A stretch of 18,293 nt of DNA, taken from the NCBI GenBank assembly GCA_027596195.1, contig JADGJG010000492.1:1-18293 (forward strand), given 5' to 3'. Of this stretch, positions 1 to 11,045 are shown in pieces. The notes below the pieces were generated by a model. The model was not told the DNA's origin and did not search any database. It saw nothing but the letters and a program-made list of their open reading frames with translations. Source of the stretch: Podochytrium sp. JEL0797 (Eukaryota; Chytridiomycota; Chytridiomycetes; Chytridiales; Chytriomycetaceae). Both the position numbers and the translations under genes were made by a program. Each line of letters begins with the position of its first letter. Position 1 is the first letter of the stretch.

Positions 1-1
1 G

Positions 2-61
2 GAGCTTGAACATGGGGTGCTGGCAGTGCATGGGGAGGAGGTCTTCTTGGTGGTGTTTTGA
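2..61 (+). CDS. Possible 3' end of an unidentified plus-strand gene (partial)
   Basis: The first bases read as an open frame of 19 codons ending in TGA at 59-61; the encoded tail is hydrophobic (ends GEEVFLVVF). If real, it is the last exon of a gene that enters from the left and converges on SF3B3, with about 150 bp between the two stop codons. That spacing fits the compact layout of the rest of the window. The fragment is too short to recognise a family, and chance openness over 60 bp is quite possible. The sequence between it and the SF3B3 stop (62-213) shows no gene or motif that I can name. Confidence 0.25.
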   Translation, partial: ELEHGVLAVHGEEVFLVVF

Positions 62-213
62 CTGAATGCACACTGCAGGAATTTGCGATACATTGCTGGA
101 GGAGCAGGAGTGGGTTTGAATAACGTATTCGCAACAACTGGTGATTGAGAAGATTCCGATAAGTTGAGGAATGTATTGCCAAAAACCATATATTTCATCC
201 CATTCCCCCCCAT

Positions 214-3200
214 TCAAAAAGCAACACGATTCCTCAAATCCTCCAACTTCTTAGCCAACTCCCCCACACTCCGATCCAACTCCTCCGCAATCCCTCTCCG
301 CTTCTCAATCGGAACCACATTAAACACTTCACACAAGTCTCCATCCACGACCCCCTTGACGGGGAAATACGGCCCGCGGTACGCAATGTGATCGCGTCCA
401 CAGAGGGGAGGGGCCGTCTGACGCATGTGCATTTCGAGGGATTGGAAAAAGTCCACGTCTTCTTTGGAGACGAACGGGATTAGGATCCCCACGCGGCCTA
501 GTAAGGTTGTGTAGAGGATCACTTCGCGGCCTCCCGCAACGAGACTCGTTTTGTGAATCGATGTGATGGTTTCGCCGATATGGAATTCAGCGAGATGTTG
601 GAGCTGAAAAGTCTTAAGTCAGCACCCCCTTCCCACCACGCAAAACCCCACAAAACCAACAAAAACTAACCTTATGAGGAGCCCCCTGCAAATACCCCTT
701 CTCATACGCCAACTTATTTCCCGAAGGATCCGAATCCACCTCCTCCGAAACCCCCGCATCCAACCGCGTAATCGCAATATTCCCAAACTTATCCCCACTC
801 GCAGTCGTATCATAATCCAACATAACCGAACACGTGTTCCATCGACTCGTTGTATCATCTGCCACAATCACAATCCGATTCTCGGCAGGCAGGAAGGTTG
901 CGTAATGCACGGCTTCTTGCACATCCGACACGATGATGCGGTTTCCTTGCGTGTGGATCGCGGTAATGAGGTTCGGGAAGATTTTGGCCTCGCATTTGCG
1001 GAGGAATTTTTTCTTGCCAATGTCGTAGATGCGGAGCACTTTGCCCATTCCAACGAGCATGCGGCCTTGGAACGCACAGAGGGCGTTGGGGATGTCTTCC
1101 AATGGAGTCTGTGAAAACAAAAACTAAGCGAAACGCGTGCCGGATTCAAGAAAGGGCGATCGTACCGAATGCATAAACTCCAACGCGGATCCATCCTCAC
1201 TAATTCTGTACGCACGCAGGAATCCCTTCTTACAGCTTCGAGGCACAAGCTTGGTATTCTGCGCTCCACCCACAACAGCAATCGTCTCACCAGGCAGGTT
1301 GTTTGGGAACGTGCACATAGCGATCCTAATGATCGAAATAAGAAACCGAGTCCGCGATGAGGTGGAGGTCAAAAAAGTAACTCACGAAAAAGCAGCCTCA
1401 TTCTCATCCAAATCAATCACAGAAGTCGACTCCAGACTCAACGGGTTGATCAAACGCACGCAAGATCCCCACTTCCCAGCGTCCGCACGTGGGAGTCCAA
1501 ACTGCTCCGGTGGCAACTCCTGGAACTCTCCTTCGCCGCTCTCGTCCATTTCGTTCATCTATGCAGCATGGGGGGCATCAGCACATGGGAGTATCACTAC
1601 AAGAAAAGGCACAACAAACCTTCTGCTCAATCAACTTCTGTTTCTCGGAAGGACACAGCGTGCGATGATCCGATTCAATAACCACAAACGTGTTGGTGGG
1701 TGGGTGCAGTGCGAACCGACGCGGGGTGTACTTCAACGGCACAATCGACTGATTGAAGGTGCTTCCAAGCTTCTCCACCATCAAGATTCTAAACGTCACA
1801 GGTTTGAAAACGTGAGCGAACGAGAAAAACATCATAAAAAACTCCCCAGCATCACACAAACCTCAACGTATTCCCCGCAATGGCCACAACCCCCTCCAAA
1901 CACTGATCCGAACAAAACCCAGCCCCAAACTCAAGCGCCTCATAACAAAGCGGAATCAATTTACTCCTCGACTGCAGAGTATAACTCAACCACGGTCTGC
2001 TCGAAAGCGCCAACAGCGCCGGTTGTCCTTGAACCTTGATTTTGAACAGTTTGGGAGCGCGTGGGCCAAGGAATCGGAGACGCGTGTCGCTGAGGGTTCC
2101 GGTGATGGTGTCGAGGGTTGCGCGGAGGAGGACTCCGTTGGCCATACCAATGTTGAGGTAGGTGGTGCCGACGTCCGTTCCGGTGTCGAACATTTCGAGG
2201 ATGCACAAGGATTCGGCGGCTGCACTAACGGCCTGAAATAAAAACGCGAAATCAAAAATGTATTCAAGCACGCCGCTCGACATAAGCTATAGAAACGAAC
2301 CTGAACGGCCAACGATCCAAGACAGTTGTCTGGGTCCAAGGAGATGATTCTCACAGTGTTGTCCTCGCACCCAACGGCCTGGCGATTTCGGTCAGCAAAA
2401 ATCAACCCAGAAACGCGTTTCACTCACCAAATACTTTGATCGCACACGCCCTTCTGGAATCGGTCCAATACTAAGCGACAACACAGCCGCAGAAGTCTCT
2501 TTTCGATCCTGATACTCATTCAACTGTCCACTCCCATCCAACTCAAAGTAAACAAGCTCATTGCTCGACAAAGCCACAACAACCTTATCGAAAAACCAGA
2601 ACCCGTCAGCAACGCCGTCATTCAATCCCTGAAACCAAAAAACACAAACCTGCTTCTGGTTACACGCGGCGCGAACAATCGTCTTGTTCGAAGGCGCCTT
2701 CCACTCACTCACACGACGATCGGCACGAATGTGGCGGATTCCAAGCGGGTAAACTTGAACCAACGCGTCGTCCCCCAATTGACCAACCGCCAGCGTCGGG
2801 GTCGAGTCCAAGAACCCCGTGTCCGTTCGCTCCTCAACCGTTTCACCAATCGACAAGACGAGTGTCGCGTTGACAAACGAAACAACAATGTAAGAATCGA
2901 ATTCATCTGTGTCCCCGCGTCAGAAGAGCAATACCCCCAAACCAAAAAAAGAACTCACCTCTCGAGCTCAACTTGACAGTCCAAACCGCATTCGGATTCC
3001 CCGGCAACTCCGAAACAGCAATCTCACTCGCCTCCAACCCATGCCGCAACATTCGGAACGAACTCCTCGCTCCGCGGCCGCATAGGGCGTAGATTTGCGG
3101 AGTGTCTTCTTCGCGCAAGTTCATGACTTTGGCATCAATCAGTGGCATCATGGAATCCATTTCGTCCACGACAGTCAAGTTTCGAAGTCCGCGGGGTCGG

Positions 3201-4709
3201 AAGACGATGAGATCCGCGTCGGCTGGGATCAGGGAGGATTCGTACTCGGGTTGCTCTTCGTCGTCGTCTCCGAGACTGTCGACACGGTACAGGTAGCTGA
3301 AGACAAACAGAGGGGAGTGTCAGAAGCTCGAGTGTAATGTAGAAAGAACCAAAGGCACCCAACTGGTTTCCAAACTCTGATGCAACAAACAGCAATCCAT
3401 TCTTGAACAGCACCATCCCACTCGAAACAGGAATCGTGTCGAAATACTTCAACCGAATATTCGTAACCGCCCCAATCGACTTGTCCGCTCCAATATCAAA
3501 GTCCAGCGTAACCTTGAAAATATCCCCATCCTCCGTTTGAAGCAACACAAAGAACGCCTTCTTCAACTTGTGCACAACTGCACTCACAACAATAATCCCC
3601 GTTCGCGAGGATTGCTCCCCAGCAGCAGCGACGGGCTGCAAAGGGTCAAGACGGGCCGGAATCATGATGCGGCATTCGGGATAATCGGGATGCTTCCAGG
3701 AAATGTAATTTTCGGAACAGACGAGGACTCCACTGGGTCCTTCAATTCCACCGGGAATGGCAACCAGCATGTTACTCGTTCGATCAATGGGGTCGCTCCA
3801 TTTGCGCACAACGTGGTTCAAGCCGAGATCCAATTCGTAGTATGTCACGACCTGACGCAATTGCGAAGCGCGGGGGATCAATAAAGCGATATTTTTCGGT
3901 GTAGGAACCACTCTGGTTACCTTTTCGATGGCCTCAAAGGCCTCTCCAGATGGATCCTGATCGGATTCTGAGAAATCAACCTCAATCGCGGCAAAGGTGG
4001 GGTTCTCGTAGCCCACATCGACACCGACCAAGTAGAAGCAGAGGGTATTTGCCTTGTGGGCTTCGAGAGGAGACGAGATTGTGAGTTGGGTGGTTGCGTT
4101 TCTGTTGAGGATGTAGACGAGTTTTTGCTTTTCGATTGCACCTGGGTGAGCAGCAACGGGTCAGATTACAGCTAGTGAATGCATTCAATAGAACATAGTT
4201 ACCAATCATCACGGCTCGTCCCTTGGGATCCGTGGCCAGGTAGTGCCCGGTCACAATCCTGCGGTAACCGCTCTTGCCAAAGGTTTCCTGGTGGACCTTG
4301 TCGAAGCAGTTTTTTGCCGGGTTGTATTCGAGGATGACGATTCGGCCCGAGTCTGAGGTGACGATGAGGTAGTCTGTGTTTTGTGAGAAGCGCAGTCAGC
4401 ACACTCCTTTCCAGATCCCCTAGAGACTCCCCCTGGATCCCCTAGTAAACCCCCTAGCGAGCCCCCCTAGATAGAGCAATTACCCTTCGCCGCCCCCGTC
4501 AACCGAAACGCGGCCATTTTCTGGATTCCGCCAAACACGTCGTGTGCCAGGAGAACAAAGACCTTCCCCGTGGCAGCATCAACGCGCAGCAGCTCTAGTG
4601 ACGAACTGCGCGCAACCGCAACTTCCTGCTGCTTGGTCCCGCTGAAGTTTCCAATCACTGACACGGAAATCCCCGTGGGTGGTTGGAGTGTCGTCGAGTA
4701 CAGAAACAT
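214..4709 (-). CDS. SF3B3: Splicing factor 3B subunit 3 (SF3b130/Rse1), complete, 14 exons
   Basis: Subunit of the SF3b complex of U2 snRNP, which helps recognise the intron branch site in the nucleus; the family is a DDB1-like protein with three beta-propellers and a CPSF-A C-terminal domain. Exons in coding order: 4709-4484, 4373-4203, 4141-3921, 3851-3364, 3296-2959, 2906-2650, 2583-2428, 2378-2301, 2232-1862, 1788-1620, 1558-1386, 1325-1166, 1108-671, 603-214. All phases agree and give 1211 residues, against about 1217 in human. Diagnostic stretches are the N-terminal [10 protein letters not shown], the motifs [25 protein letters not shown] and LSIGETVEE, and the C-terminal PPLCGRDH and DGDLCE. 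Introns are 49-110 bp; the first is the longest (110 bp). Two introns (2584-2649 and 3852-3920) are multiples of three without stops, so they can be mistaken for coding sequence; family alignment shows them to be insertions. The start lies 51 bp from the NDUFAF6 stop on the same strand. Confidence 0.97.
4417..4470. repeat. Four CCCCTAG units inside SF3B3 intron 1
   Basis: The heptamer CCCCTAG occurs at 4417, 4437, 4451 and 4464, with a near copy at about 4429. All lie inside the unusually long 110-bp first intron of SF3B3; on the transcript strand they read CTAGGGG. The spacing (20, 14 and 13 bp) is irregular, so this is a degenerate cluster and not a perfect microsatellite. It could be an intronic G-rich element or simple-sequence drift. 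The branch-point-like CTGAC and the acceptor lie outside it, near 4374-4400. Confidence 0.6.
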
Positions 4710-4760
4710 TTTTGGTTTTTGTTTTTGCTTTCGATTCCCTATCGCTTCTTTATTCCGGGT

Positions 4761-5756
4761 TCACAACTCCCCCCTCCGATTCCGCACCCACAACGAGTAA
4801 AGCAACCGCCAATCGCGCTTCCTCAACCTTGCATCAAACACGTTGAAATCAACCGCTTCGAGTCGCTTGAGATACGAATCGAACGTCACAAACGGAAGCA
4901 GCGCAGGAATCGCAACATCTGGAAACGCGCCACTAGTCTTTTGCAGTTCTTGTATCTCAGCGCGTGCTGTGGCAAGGTGGTTGTCGGCGAGTGTCGCGAG
5001 ATCAAATACGACATCGGCGAGTGATTCTGAGGCACCAGATCGAAACACGTCTTCGGAAGAGAGATTATGCTACGAATGAGAATGTGAGAATGCCAGCCAA
5101 TCGCCAATGTAATGATCACGCACCTTTGCCATCAAATCACCCGGCAAATAAATCTGCCTCTGCGGAACATGGATCGGAGTGGCCCTCAAAACCGTCGCGA
5201 TTCCAATCGCCTTTCCGATATGCGAAGCAATGTGGTCAACCTTAAAGTTCTGGACTCCACACGCTTCGAGCTGCAGATACAGTAGCGAGGACTGGGTCTG
5301 TTCCGCGTAGTTTTCGAGCGCATTCGATGTGGGATAGAACGAGTTTTCGTTAAAGTCCTTTTCTCTGGCGTTGATGATGCGATGCAGAAAGCTTTTGGAG
5401 AGTGGAGTAGTTTGCACAGCTTCTGCCAGGGACTGGGCAACGTGGTGGTTGAGTGGTCTTTGCTGTGGGTTGTCACTTGTTGAGTGAGAAAGCGAAGATC
5501 ACTTGCACTAGAACCCACTAGTAAACGGTACCTCATACACTCCATCGACCAAATCGCGCCAGAACTTGAACCGCATCGCTGCCAAACTGCGATTCTGCCG
5601 CACCTGGTCGCCCACAACGGCAACCTCCGCATTGAACGCTCTCAATCCAAACACAAAGTTGCGTGCTTGTGGGGACGGCACAAACAGCGTGGTCATGTAT
5701 CCCTCCCAGTCGGAAGTGCGAACGGCATCCAGGCAGTGTTTGTGGAACGAAGCCAT
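4761..5756 (-). CDS. NDUFAF6: NDUFAF6-like complex I assembly factor (squalene/phytoene synthase family)
   Basis: NDUFAF6 is a mitochondrial complex I assembly factor with the fold of squalene/phytoene synthases but no known prenyl synthase activity. Exons in coding order: 5756-5539, 5475-5124, 5069-4761, giving 292 residues. Family signatures are RNFVFGLRAFNAEVA near the N-terminus, FKFWRDLVDGV, AREKDFNENSFY, LENYAEQTQSSLLYLQLE, ASHIGKAIGIATVLRATP and the C-terminal VDFNVFDARLRKRDWRLL. The first exon/intron join (donor GTATGA at 5538) was chosen because it restores the DNP motif in phase. The human protein is about 333 residues. Here the frame starts almost directly at the catalytic-like domain, with no obvious mitochondrial presequence; the start codon is 37 bp from that of a divergent gene, leaving little room for another exon. 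Assignment to the family is firm, strict orthology a little less so. Confidence 0.9.
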
Positions 5757-5792
5757 TTTTTGCGCAATTTTTGATCACGTCCAACCTCACAC
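5757..5792. promoter_or_regulatory. 36-bp bidirectional intergenic region, NDUFAF6 / PIP5K
   Basis: Only 36 bp separate the two divergent start codons. No TATA box or other known element is evident. Core promoter sequence and 5' UTRs of both genes must overlap each other or extend into the opposite coding sequence. The regulatory role is inferred from gene layout alone. Confidence 0.5.
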
Positions 5793-7894
5793 ATGGCAAA
5801 CGCCGCCATCACACCCGCACCCATCACCCCCCCAGAATCAAAGCACAAACCCACCGAAACCACCTCCTCCAATGAACCCCCCTCGATACCCCACCCCGAA
5901 ACGCGTCCCACCCTCAACCTAACCTCCGACTCCGGATCCTCGACCCCCCGATCCGAATCCCTCCGCCGCTCCGCAGACAAACCCATTGCCAAATCCTACT
6001 CCCTCAAAATGCGATCCGACTCGTCAGGAACCGGCTCAATTATGTCAGAAACGGGATTCCGGAACCGCGTGTTTCCGACAATCACGACCACATCTCCAGA
6101 CCGCATCGAAGATTTGGACAGTTTGGCGTCGTCTCCTTCTCGTGCAGATGCGACTGCACCCAAAACGAATCGAATGAGTTTAGCACGCAAATTCACGCGC
6201 CAAATTTCAGGCGGTTTGAATGGCCGTGAAGTGTTGGTGGGTACTCCTATCAAAGAAGGACACGCGAATTACATGGCAAGTGGATTTCAATCATAACCTC
6301 CACAAACACACACCTGTTTTAACCCGCAATTCCAGCTCATGTACGACATGCTCACCGGAATCCGAATCTCCGTCGGCAGATGCGCATCGAAACCGATTCG
6401 CGAATTGGCAGAAGAAGATTTCACGGCGGCACATAAACTCGCTTTCGACGTGAACGGGAACGAAATGACGCCGAAATCGGAATACGACTTCAAGTTCAAG
6501 GATTACGCGCCGTGGGTGTTTCGATTGATTAGGGATAATTTTAGAGTGGATGCGGCTGATTACTTGGTGAGGTTGTCGTGCTTCTTCGGAACTTGGTCTG
6601 ATGTTCTTTGGATTTGCTGTCAAGGCCTCTTTGACTGGAAAATACGTTCTTTCAGAACTGGGCTCGCCAGGAAAGTCTGGCAGCTTCTTTTATTTCAGCC
6701 AGGATTATCGCTTCATTATCAAAACGATACACTTTTCCGAACACAAGTTCATTCGTCGAGTCATGAAAAACTACTTCGAGGTAATTCCATACCCTGGCCT
6801 CTCTGAATCATCCTGAACACTCGAATGCCAACAACCCTTACCAACTCGGCCCAAATTCACACAAAAACAGCACGTCAAATCCAACCCCGAAACCCTCCTC
6901 TCCCGCATCTTTGGCCTGCACCGCGTAAAACTCCCCGGAAACAAAAAAATCCATTTCGTCGTGATGGGAAACGTGTTCCCCCCCAACAAAGATATCCACG
7001 AAACGTACGATTTAAAGGGAAGCACGCTCGGTCGCCTCACGAGTGAAGAGAAAGCCAAAACGACCCCAGTGGTGGTGTTGAAGGATTTGAATTGGATGAA
7101 GAGGGAGAAGCAGTTGTTTTTGGGACCGGTGAAGAGGGATTTGTTGGTGACACAAATGGAAAAGGACGTTGCGGTGAGAAAACTTATCCGTTGCTTTTGG
7201 AGCTGAAACCAACGCCTAGTTTCTCGCATCAATGAACATCATGGACTACTCCCTCCTCATCGGAATCCACGACCTCGTCCGCGGAAACTCATCCAACATC
7301 CGCGACTCGGTCCTCAGCGTAATCGAGCCCACCGCCGCCGACATCCAACGCCCGCGTCGAAGCGTGAACCCCAAATCCCCACTCGGCCTAACACGGACGA
7401 AGAGTATTTTCGACGGGTCACCCATCAATAGAGCTCCAAGCACACCCGTGATTAGTTATAAAAACTCGGAATTGGATTCTCCGCCAGAGAGGATCTTTTG
7501 CGTGTTTTATAAGGAAATGGGAGGGTTCTTGGCCACGAATGCGGCGAATGAAACGTTGCGAGATTTATACTACATTGGCATCATTGACATTTTCACGGAA
7601 TACAACGGGGTCAAAAAAACGGAACACTTTTTCAAGTCGTTGGTGGGGAATCGAGTGAGTCCATCTTTTTCCCTTTCACCCGCCTCCGCATTTCACCAAC
7701 AGTTTGAAAAAAAACAGCACCAAATCTCAGCTGTCCACCCCAAAGAATACGGAGAACGGTTCCTCAAATTCATGAAAGACGCCATCAACTCGCAAGCAAA
7801 AGCCCCGTCTCAGGGAACCAACGTAGGTCCCGCAGTTCCACCGCTACGAAACAACGCGTCCTTCATGAGCAACAACAGCAACCCAATGACGTGA
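5793..7894 (+). CDS. MSS4: Phosphatidylinositol-4-phosphate 5-kinase, type I (Mss4-like)
   Basis: Makes PI(4,5)P2 from PI4P, typically at the plasma membrane. Exons: 5793-6275, 6336-6566, 6625-6780, 6871-7173, 7220-7654, 7718-7894; 594 residues. The N-terminal ~150 residues are Ser/Thr/Pro-rich and low in complexity. The kinase domain follows: start motif [16 protein letters not shown], glycine-rich loop GKSGSFFYF at about 254-262 with Lys271 of IIKTI, DLKGS at 337-341, IMDYSLLIG around Asp400, GIIDIF with Asp514, and the activation loop YNGVKKTEH. The Glu after the Lys pair (Glu526) is the type I residue; type II enzymes carry Ala there. Intron 1 has a GC donor (GCAAGT at 6276) and an AG acceptor at 6335. 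The last intron is drawn to 7717; an acceptor at 7702 would add five residues in frame. Both versions lack stops. Confidence 0.95.
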
Positions 7895-7980
7895 ACAGAA
7901 AAATAAACTCGTTAATTTTTTTATAATTTTCGTACCCCCTCATCGCCCAAAGTCCTCCCATTCCAGCAACAACAAAAGTT
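7895..7980. terminator. Convergent 3' region with AATAAA signal for the PIP5K gene
   Basis: The 86 bp between two convergent stop codons contain AATAAA at 7902-7907, eight bases after the PIP5K stop, followed by a T-rich stretch. This fits a polyadenylation region for the plus-strand gene. No equivalent signal is obvious for the minus-strand gene, so their 3' ends may overlap. Confidence 0.45.
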
Positions 7981-10052
7981 TCACACCTTCTCCAAAGCTT
8001 TCTCAAACTCCCGAATCAACGTATCACAATCCTCCAGCCCCACACTCACCCTAATCAACCTTGCAGCAACCCCATACTCCTCAGCCCACTCCAACTCCGT
8101 AAAGTGCGCGAGAATCGTGTACGGCGATGCGAGAGTGAAATTGGTTCCAAGAGAAGGTCCCTTCGCGACGGAGAGGTTATCGTAAAAGGTGGCAGCGCTG
8201 GGAGAGTCTTTGAGGATGATGGAGAAGAGGCCTCCGTAGCCGCCGCCGGACCGGAGGTAGTTTGCGTAGAGCGCCTTGTCGGTGAAGAGGGGGTAGTGCA
8301 CTTGTTGGACTATTGTAAGGATGGTTTAGTAAACGAGACAAAACGAAACAAAAATGATCTCTCACCTTTCGGGTGATTGTGGAGAAACACGGCCAGCTTC
8401 TCCGCAGTCTGGTTAATCCTCGCAATCCTTTTAACAAAGTTTCGCGAATTCCTTTCCAAAAAGATGGCATCCTCATCCCACATGTTGTCCTCATACAACT
8501 CCTTCACCGCCTCCCTAATCTCCACATAGTGTCCAGACGAAGGATTCAACACGGCACTCCCCCCCATCACATTACAATCCCCGCTAAACACCTTCGTCAA
8601 ACTCGAAACAACAATATCCGCCCAATTGAGAACCGCAACGTTATAAAAGTTTCCAATCGTTTCATCCACAATCACGAGGAAATCGTACGCGTTCGCGAGT
8701 CCTCGAATTCGTTGCAAGTCTGCGCTTTTGAGAAGCGGGTTTGACGGGAACTCGCAGAATAGGGCTCCGATTCGTTCGCCAGCTTCGAGGAGACGTTCGA
8801 GGTCATCAAGATCGGAGTTGGTTCCGTGGCCAAGGAAGATGCATCCGGAACCGAATTTTTGCTGGATTTTGAGTGTGTCGGTGTATGGGAAGCTGAAAAC
8901 AAAATAACAGTCAGATTTGATTTGATTCTCTCTCGCACAAGGCAACTCACCCAAATTGAACCGTCTTGAGTCCAGGCTTCAACCTCTGCACAATCCTGAA
9001 CGCATTGTAGATAGCACTCATTCCCGTCGGGAACAGCAGAACATGGCTTTCATTCACTCCATGCAACTCGCGAGCACTCTCATTGTTAACCACCACCGGC
9101 TTTCGATCCCCTTCATCCGAACTATCCCCCCCATCCGCCAAAGTCCCCGCAATCCTCTGCCTCAAAAGCATCTTTGCATCCCCCGCCAACTTCAAATCCA
9201 AATTCCTCCCAAACCGCTCCTCAACAAACAACTCAGACGCACAACTCTCCGCCCCATTCGCCTGCTGCACATGCTGACTCCCCTGATCCGAAAGCCTATA
9301 CCCAGGAGTCTGGAACCGATCCGTACTCGCAGTCGCCACACTCTGAAAATACCCCACACTCTGCTTATTCCCCCCCACAACCTTCAAACAATACTCTGCA
9401 AACCGCGACGATATATTCTCCCCAGCATGCTGCCAAAACATCTTCACAACAGCCGCGACCTCCTCCGGAAACAACAAACAATACACAAACACGATCCGCG
9501 AGTGTTGGAGACTCGGGTCCGCGGCGGCAGGACTGTCTTCCTGAAAAATGGGTTGAACCGCGAATTCGGCGATTCGGATCGGTTTTTGGGCGAGGGAGGC
9601 ATCGAAACCCGAGTTTGGTTTTGAGAGGAAGGATTTGACAAAGGCGCGGCATTCGGTGATTGTGCGGTTGGACGGGAAGACGACGCATTTTTCGCCGGGG
9701 CGCGCGAATTTCTTTTCAAAGTGGGCAAAGACCTGGGCGTGATTAGCGGGAGATAGCACCGTGAGCACTTACTTCAGTGACCAGCGGGTGGTAGACAAAG
9801 CGGGGATAGCCGCACTTCAAGGCGGCGATGGTCAGAGGATCGCCTGGTGGACCGGGTCCAGTTCAGAAGGGGGAGGAGGTGGGGGTGAATACAAACCTTC
9901 TTCGTACTTGACGTTGTCGCTCCAAGTTGGCAGCGAAACAGAGACGGCTGGGTGGGATGGAAATACAGGTTAGGAATCCAACCTACACCGGTTGGTTGCC
10001 ACTCACCATGGGTGCTGTGGGATGGGATCGATTCGCCGAGAGGAGAGGGCAT
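7981..10052 (-). CDS. STR2: Cystathionine gamma-synthase, fungal type (met-7/Str2)
   Basis: PLP enzyme that joins an activated homoserine to cysteine to form cystathionine in the transsulfuration route to methionine. Exons in coding order: 10052-10007, 9947-9897, 9843-9773, 9732-8951, 8892-8366, 8309-7981; all phases agree and give 601 residues. Fungal members carry a long N-terminal extension; here it includes the motifs VSLPTWSDN and [12 protein letters not shown] before the catalytic part. Catalytic-domain marks are [16 protein letters not shown], the PLP-pairing Asp393 in VIVDETIGN, and the Schiff-base Lys417 in SSLTKVFSG; the C-terminal part has [15 protein letters not shown] and [11 protein letters not shown]. 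The start was chosen because the first exon gives the expected N-terminal family sequence and begins 56 bp from the divergent SPCS2 start. One intron (9733-9772) is only 40 bp, the shortest here. The name STR2 follows the yeast gene; orthology is inferred. Confidence 0.94.
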
Positions 10053-10108
10053 TTGCGATGACGTTTTTCGAAAGAATTGCCCCAAAAAATCGAACTTCCC
10101 TGCCCCAA
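10053..10108. promoter_or_regulatory. 56-bp bidirectional intergenic region, cystathionine gamma-synthase / SPCS2
   Basis: The two divergent start codons lie 56 bp apart. The stretch is AT-rich near the SPCS2 side (a run of A at about 10084) but has no motif I can name. A shared promoter is inferred from layout. Confidence 0.5.
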
Positions 10109-11045
10109 ATGGCCACCATGACAAAGACAGTGCAGAGTGCATTCGTTGCCTCGTTGGGTAACCATCTATTGCATCTATTCGGTTTCGGTTGATTTTAACC
10201 CTGGAACAGAGCAAAAACCAGTGATTATCAACAACTACAACATTGCAGAGGTCAAACACGCCCTCGACGATGCTGTGCGGAAGGTATTCCTTCTCTATAT
10301 GGGTGGTTGGTGTGGGAGAAGGATGGCATCCCATACGGATGGATCGAATTGCATTTATGGGCTGCGGATCGAAGCAAAGAGGGCATCGCTTCCCGCCTTC
10401 CCAAACTCGACCGCAACAGACTCACGATCCAACCCACCCCCACCAGATCCTCGCAATGGACCACAAATTCGTCGAGAACCACACCCACACGGATTTAAAA
10501 TTGCTTCTCGGTTTCACTTCCTGCTTCTTTGCGATTGGCGGCGCGTTGTACGGACACTTTAACGATTTCCAGGAGAGCAAGTTGATTGTGTTGGTTTGCG
10601 TCGTTGTGTGAGTTGTGGCCGTGGGAGGGGGGATCTGAATTCGTAACCGCCGAAACACTTATTTACACGCCGTTGCGCACTTGGCTAGATACTCGATTCT
10701 GAACGGGGCAATGCTCGGATACGGCATGTTTATCGAAAAGGATGTGGTCTTTGTTGGAACGCGCAAGGACCCGATTATTCGCACCGTGAGTGGACACAAC
10801 CCCCTTTTCTCCAGCGCACTCATGATTTCGTCACAAAGGACCCGATCGAGAAAGTCATCGTGAACGCCAAATGCAAAAAGGCCACAGCAGAATACACAGT
10901 CACGGTCCACGTCACTGGGAAAAAGGAACTCAAAAACACAATGACGAAATCGTTTGGGGCGTGGTTTGACGAGGATGGAGAACTGGTGGCTGAAAACCTT
11001 GCAGGTGACATCTCAAGTCTACTTGTTGACAAAAAGTCGCAATAA
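10109..11045 (+). CDS. SPCS2: Signal peptidase complex subunit 2 (SPCS2/Spc25), complete copy
   Basis: Accessory membrane subunit of the ER signal peptidase complex. Exons: 10109-10157, 10210-10283, 10447-10607, 10689-10785, 10839-11045; 195 residues. Family marks are EVKHALDDAVRK, VENHTHTDLKLLLGF, the first membrane segment (about 60-79, TSCFFAIGG), the second membrane segment just after it, then FVGTRKDP and the C-terminal FDEDGELVAEN. A second ATG lies three codons downstream. Intron 2 is 163 bp, by far the longest of the gene, but the flanking exons join as in the family, so nothing seems to be missing. Intron 4 could also end at 10814, adding eight residues; the other copy lacks that AG, so the 10838 acceptor was preferred. 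The stop overlaps AATAAA (11041-11046), and the next gene starts 40 bp later. Everything from 10488 onward is duplicated at 14393. Confidence 0.9.

Noticed and set aside
1137..2039. 300-codon open frame on the plus strand
   Set aside because: It lies antisense across several SF3B3 exons and introns, has low-complexity composition and resembles no family; the minus-strand gene explains the region.
8956..9624. 222-codon plus-strand open frame
   Set aside because: It is the antisense shadow of cystathionine gamma-synthase exon 4; its product is repetitive Pro/Ser/Arg without any domain.
9774..10334. Longer N-terminus for cystathionine gamma-synthase starting near 10334
   Set aside because: It would run antisense through SPCS2 exons and keep intron 1 as coding; the ATG at 10052 with spliced short exons gives the family N-terminus.
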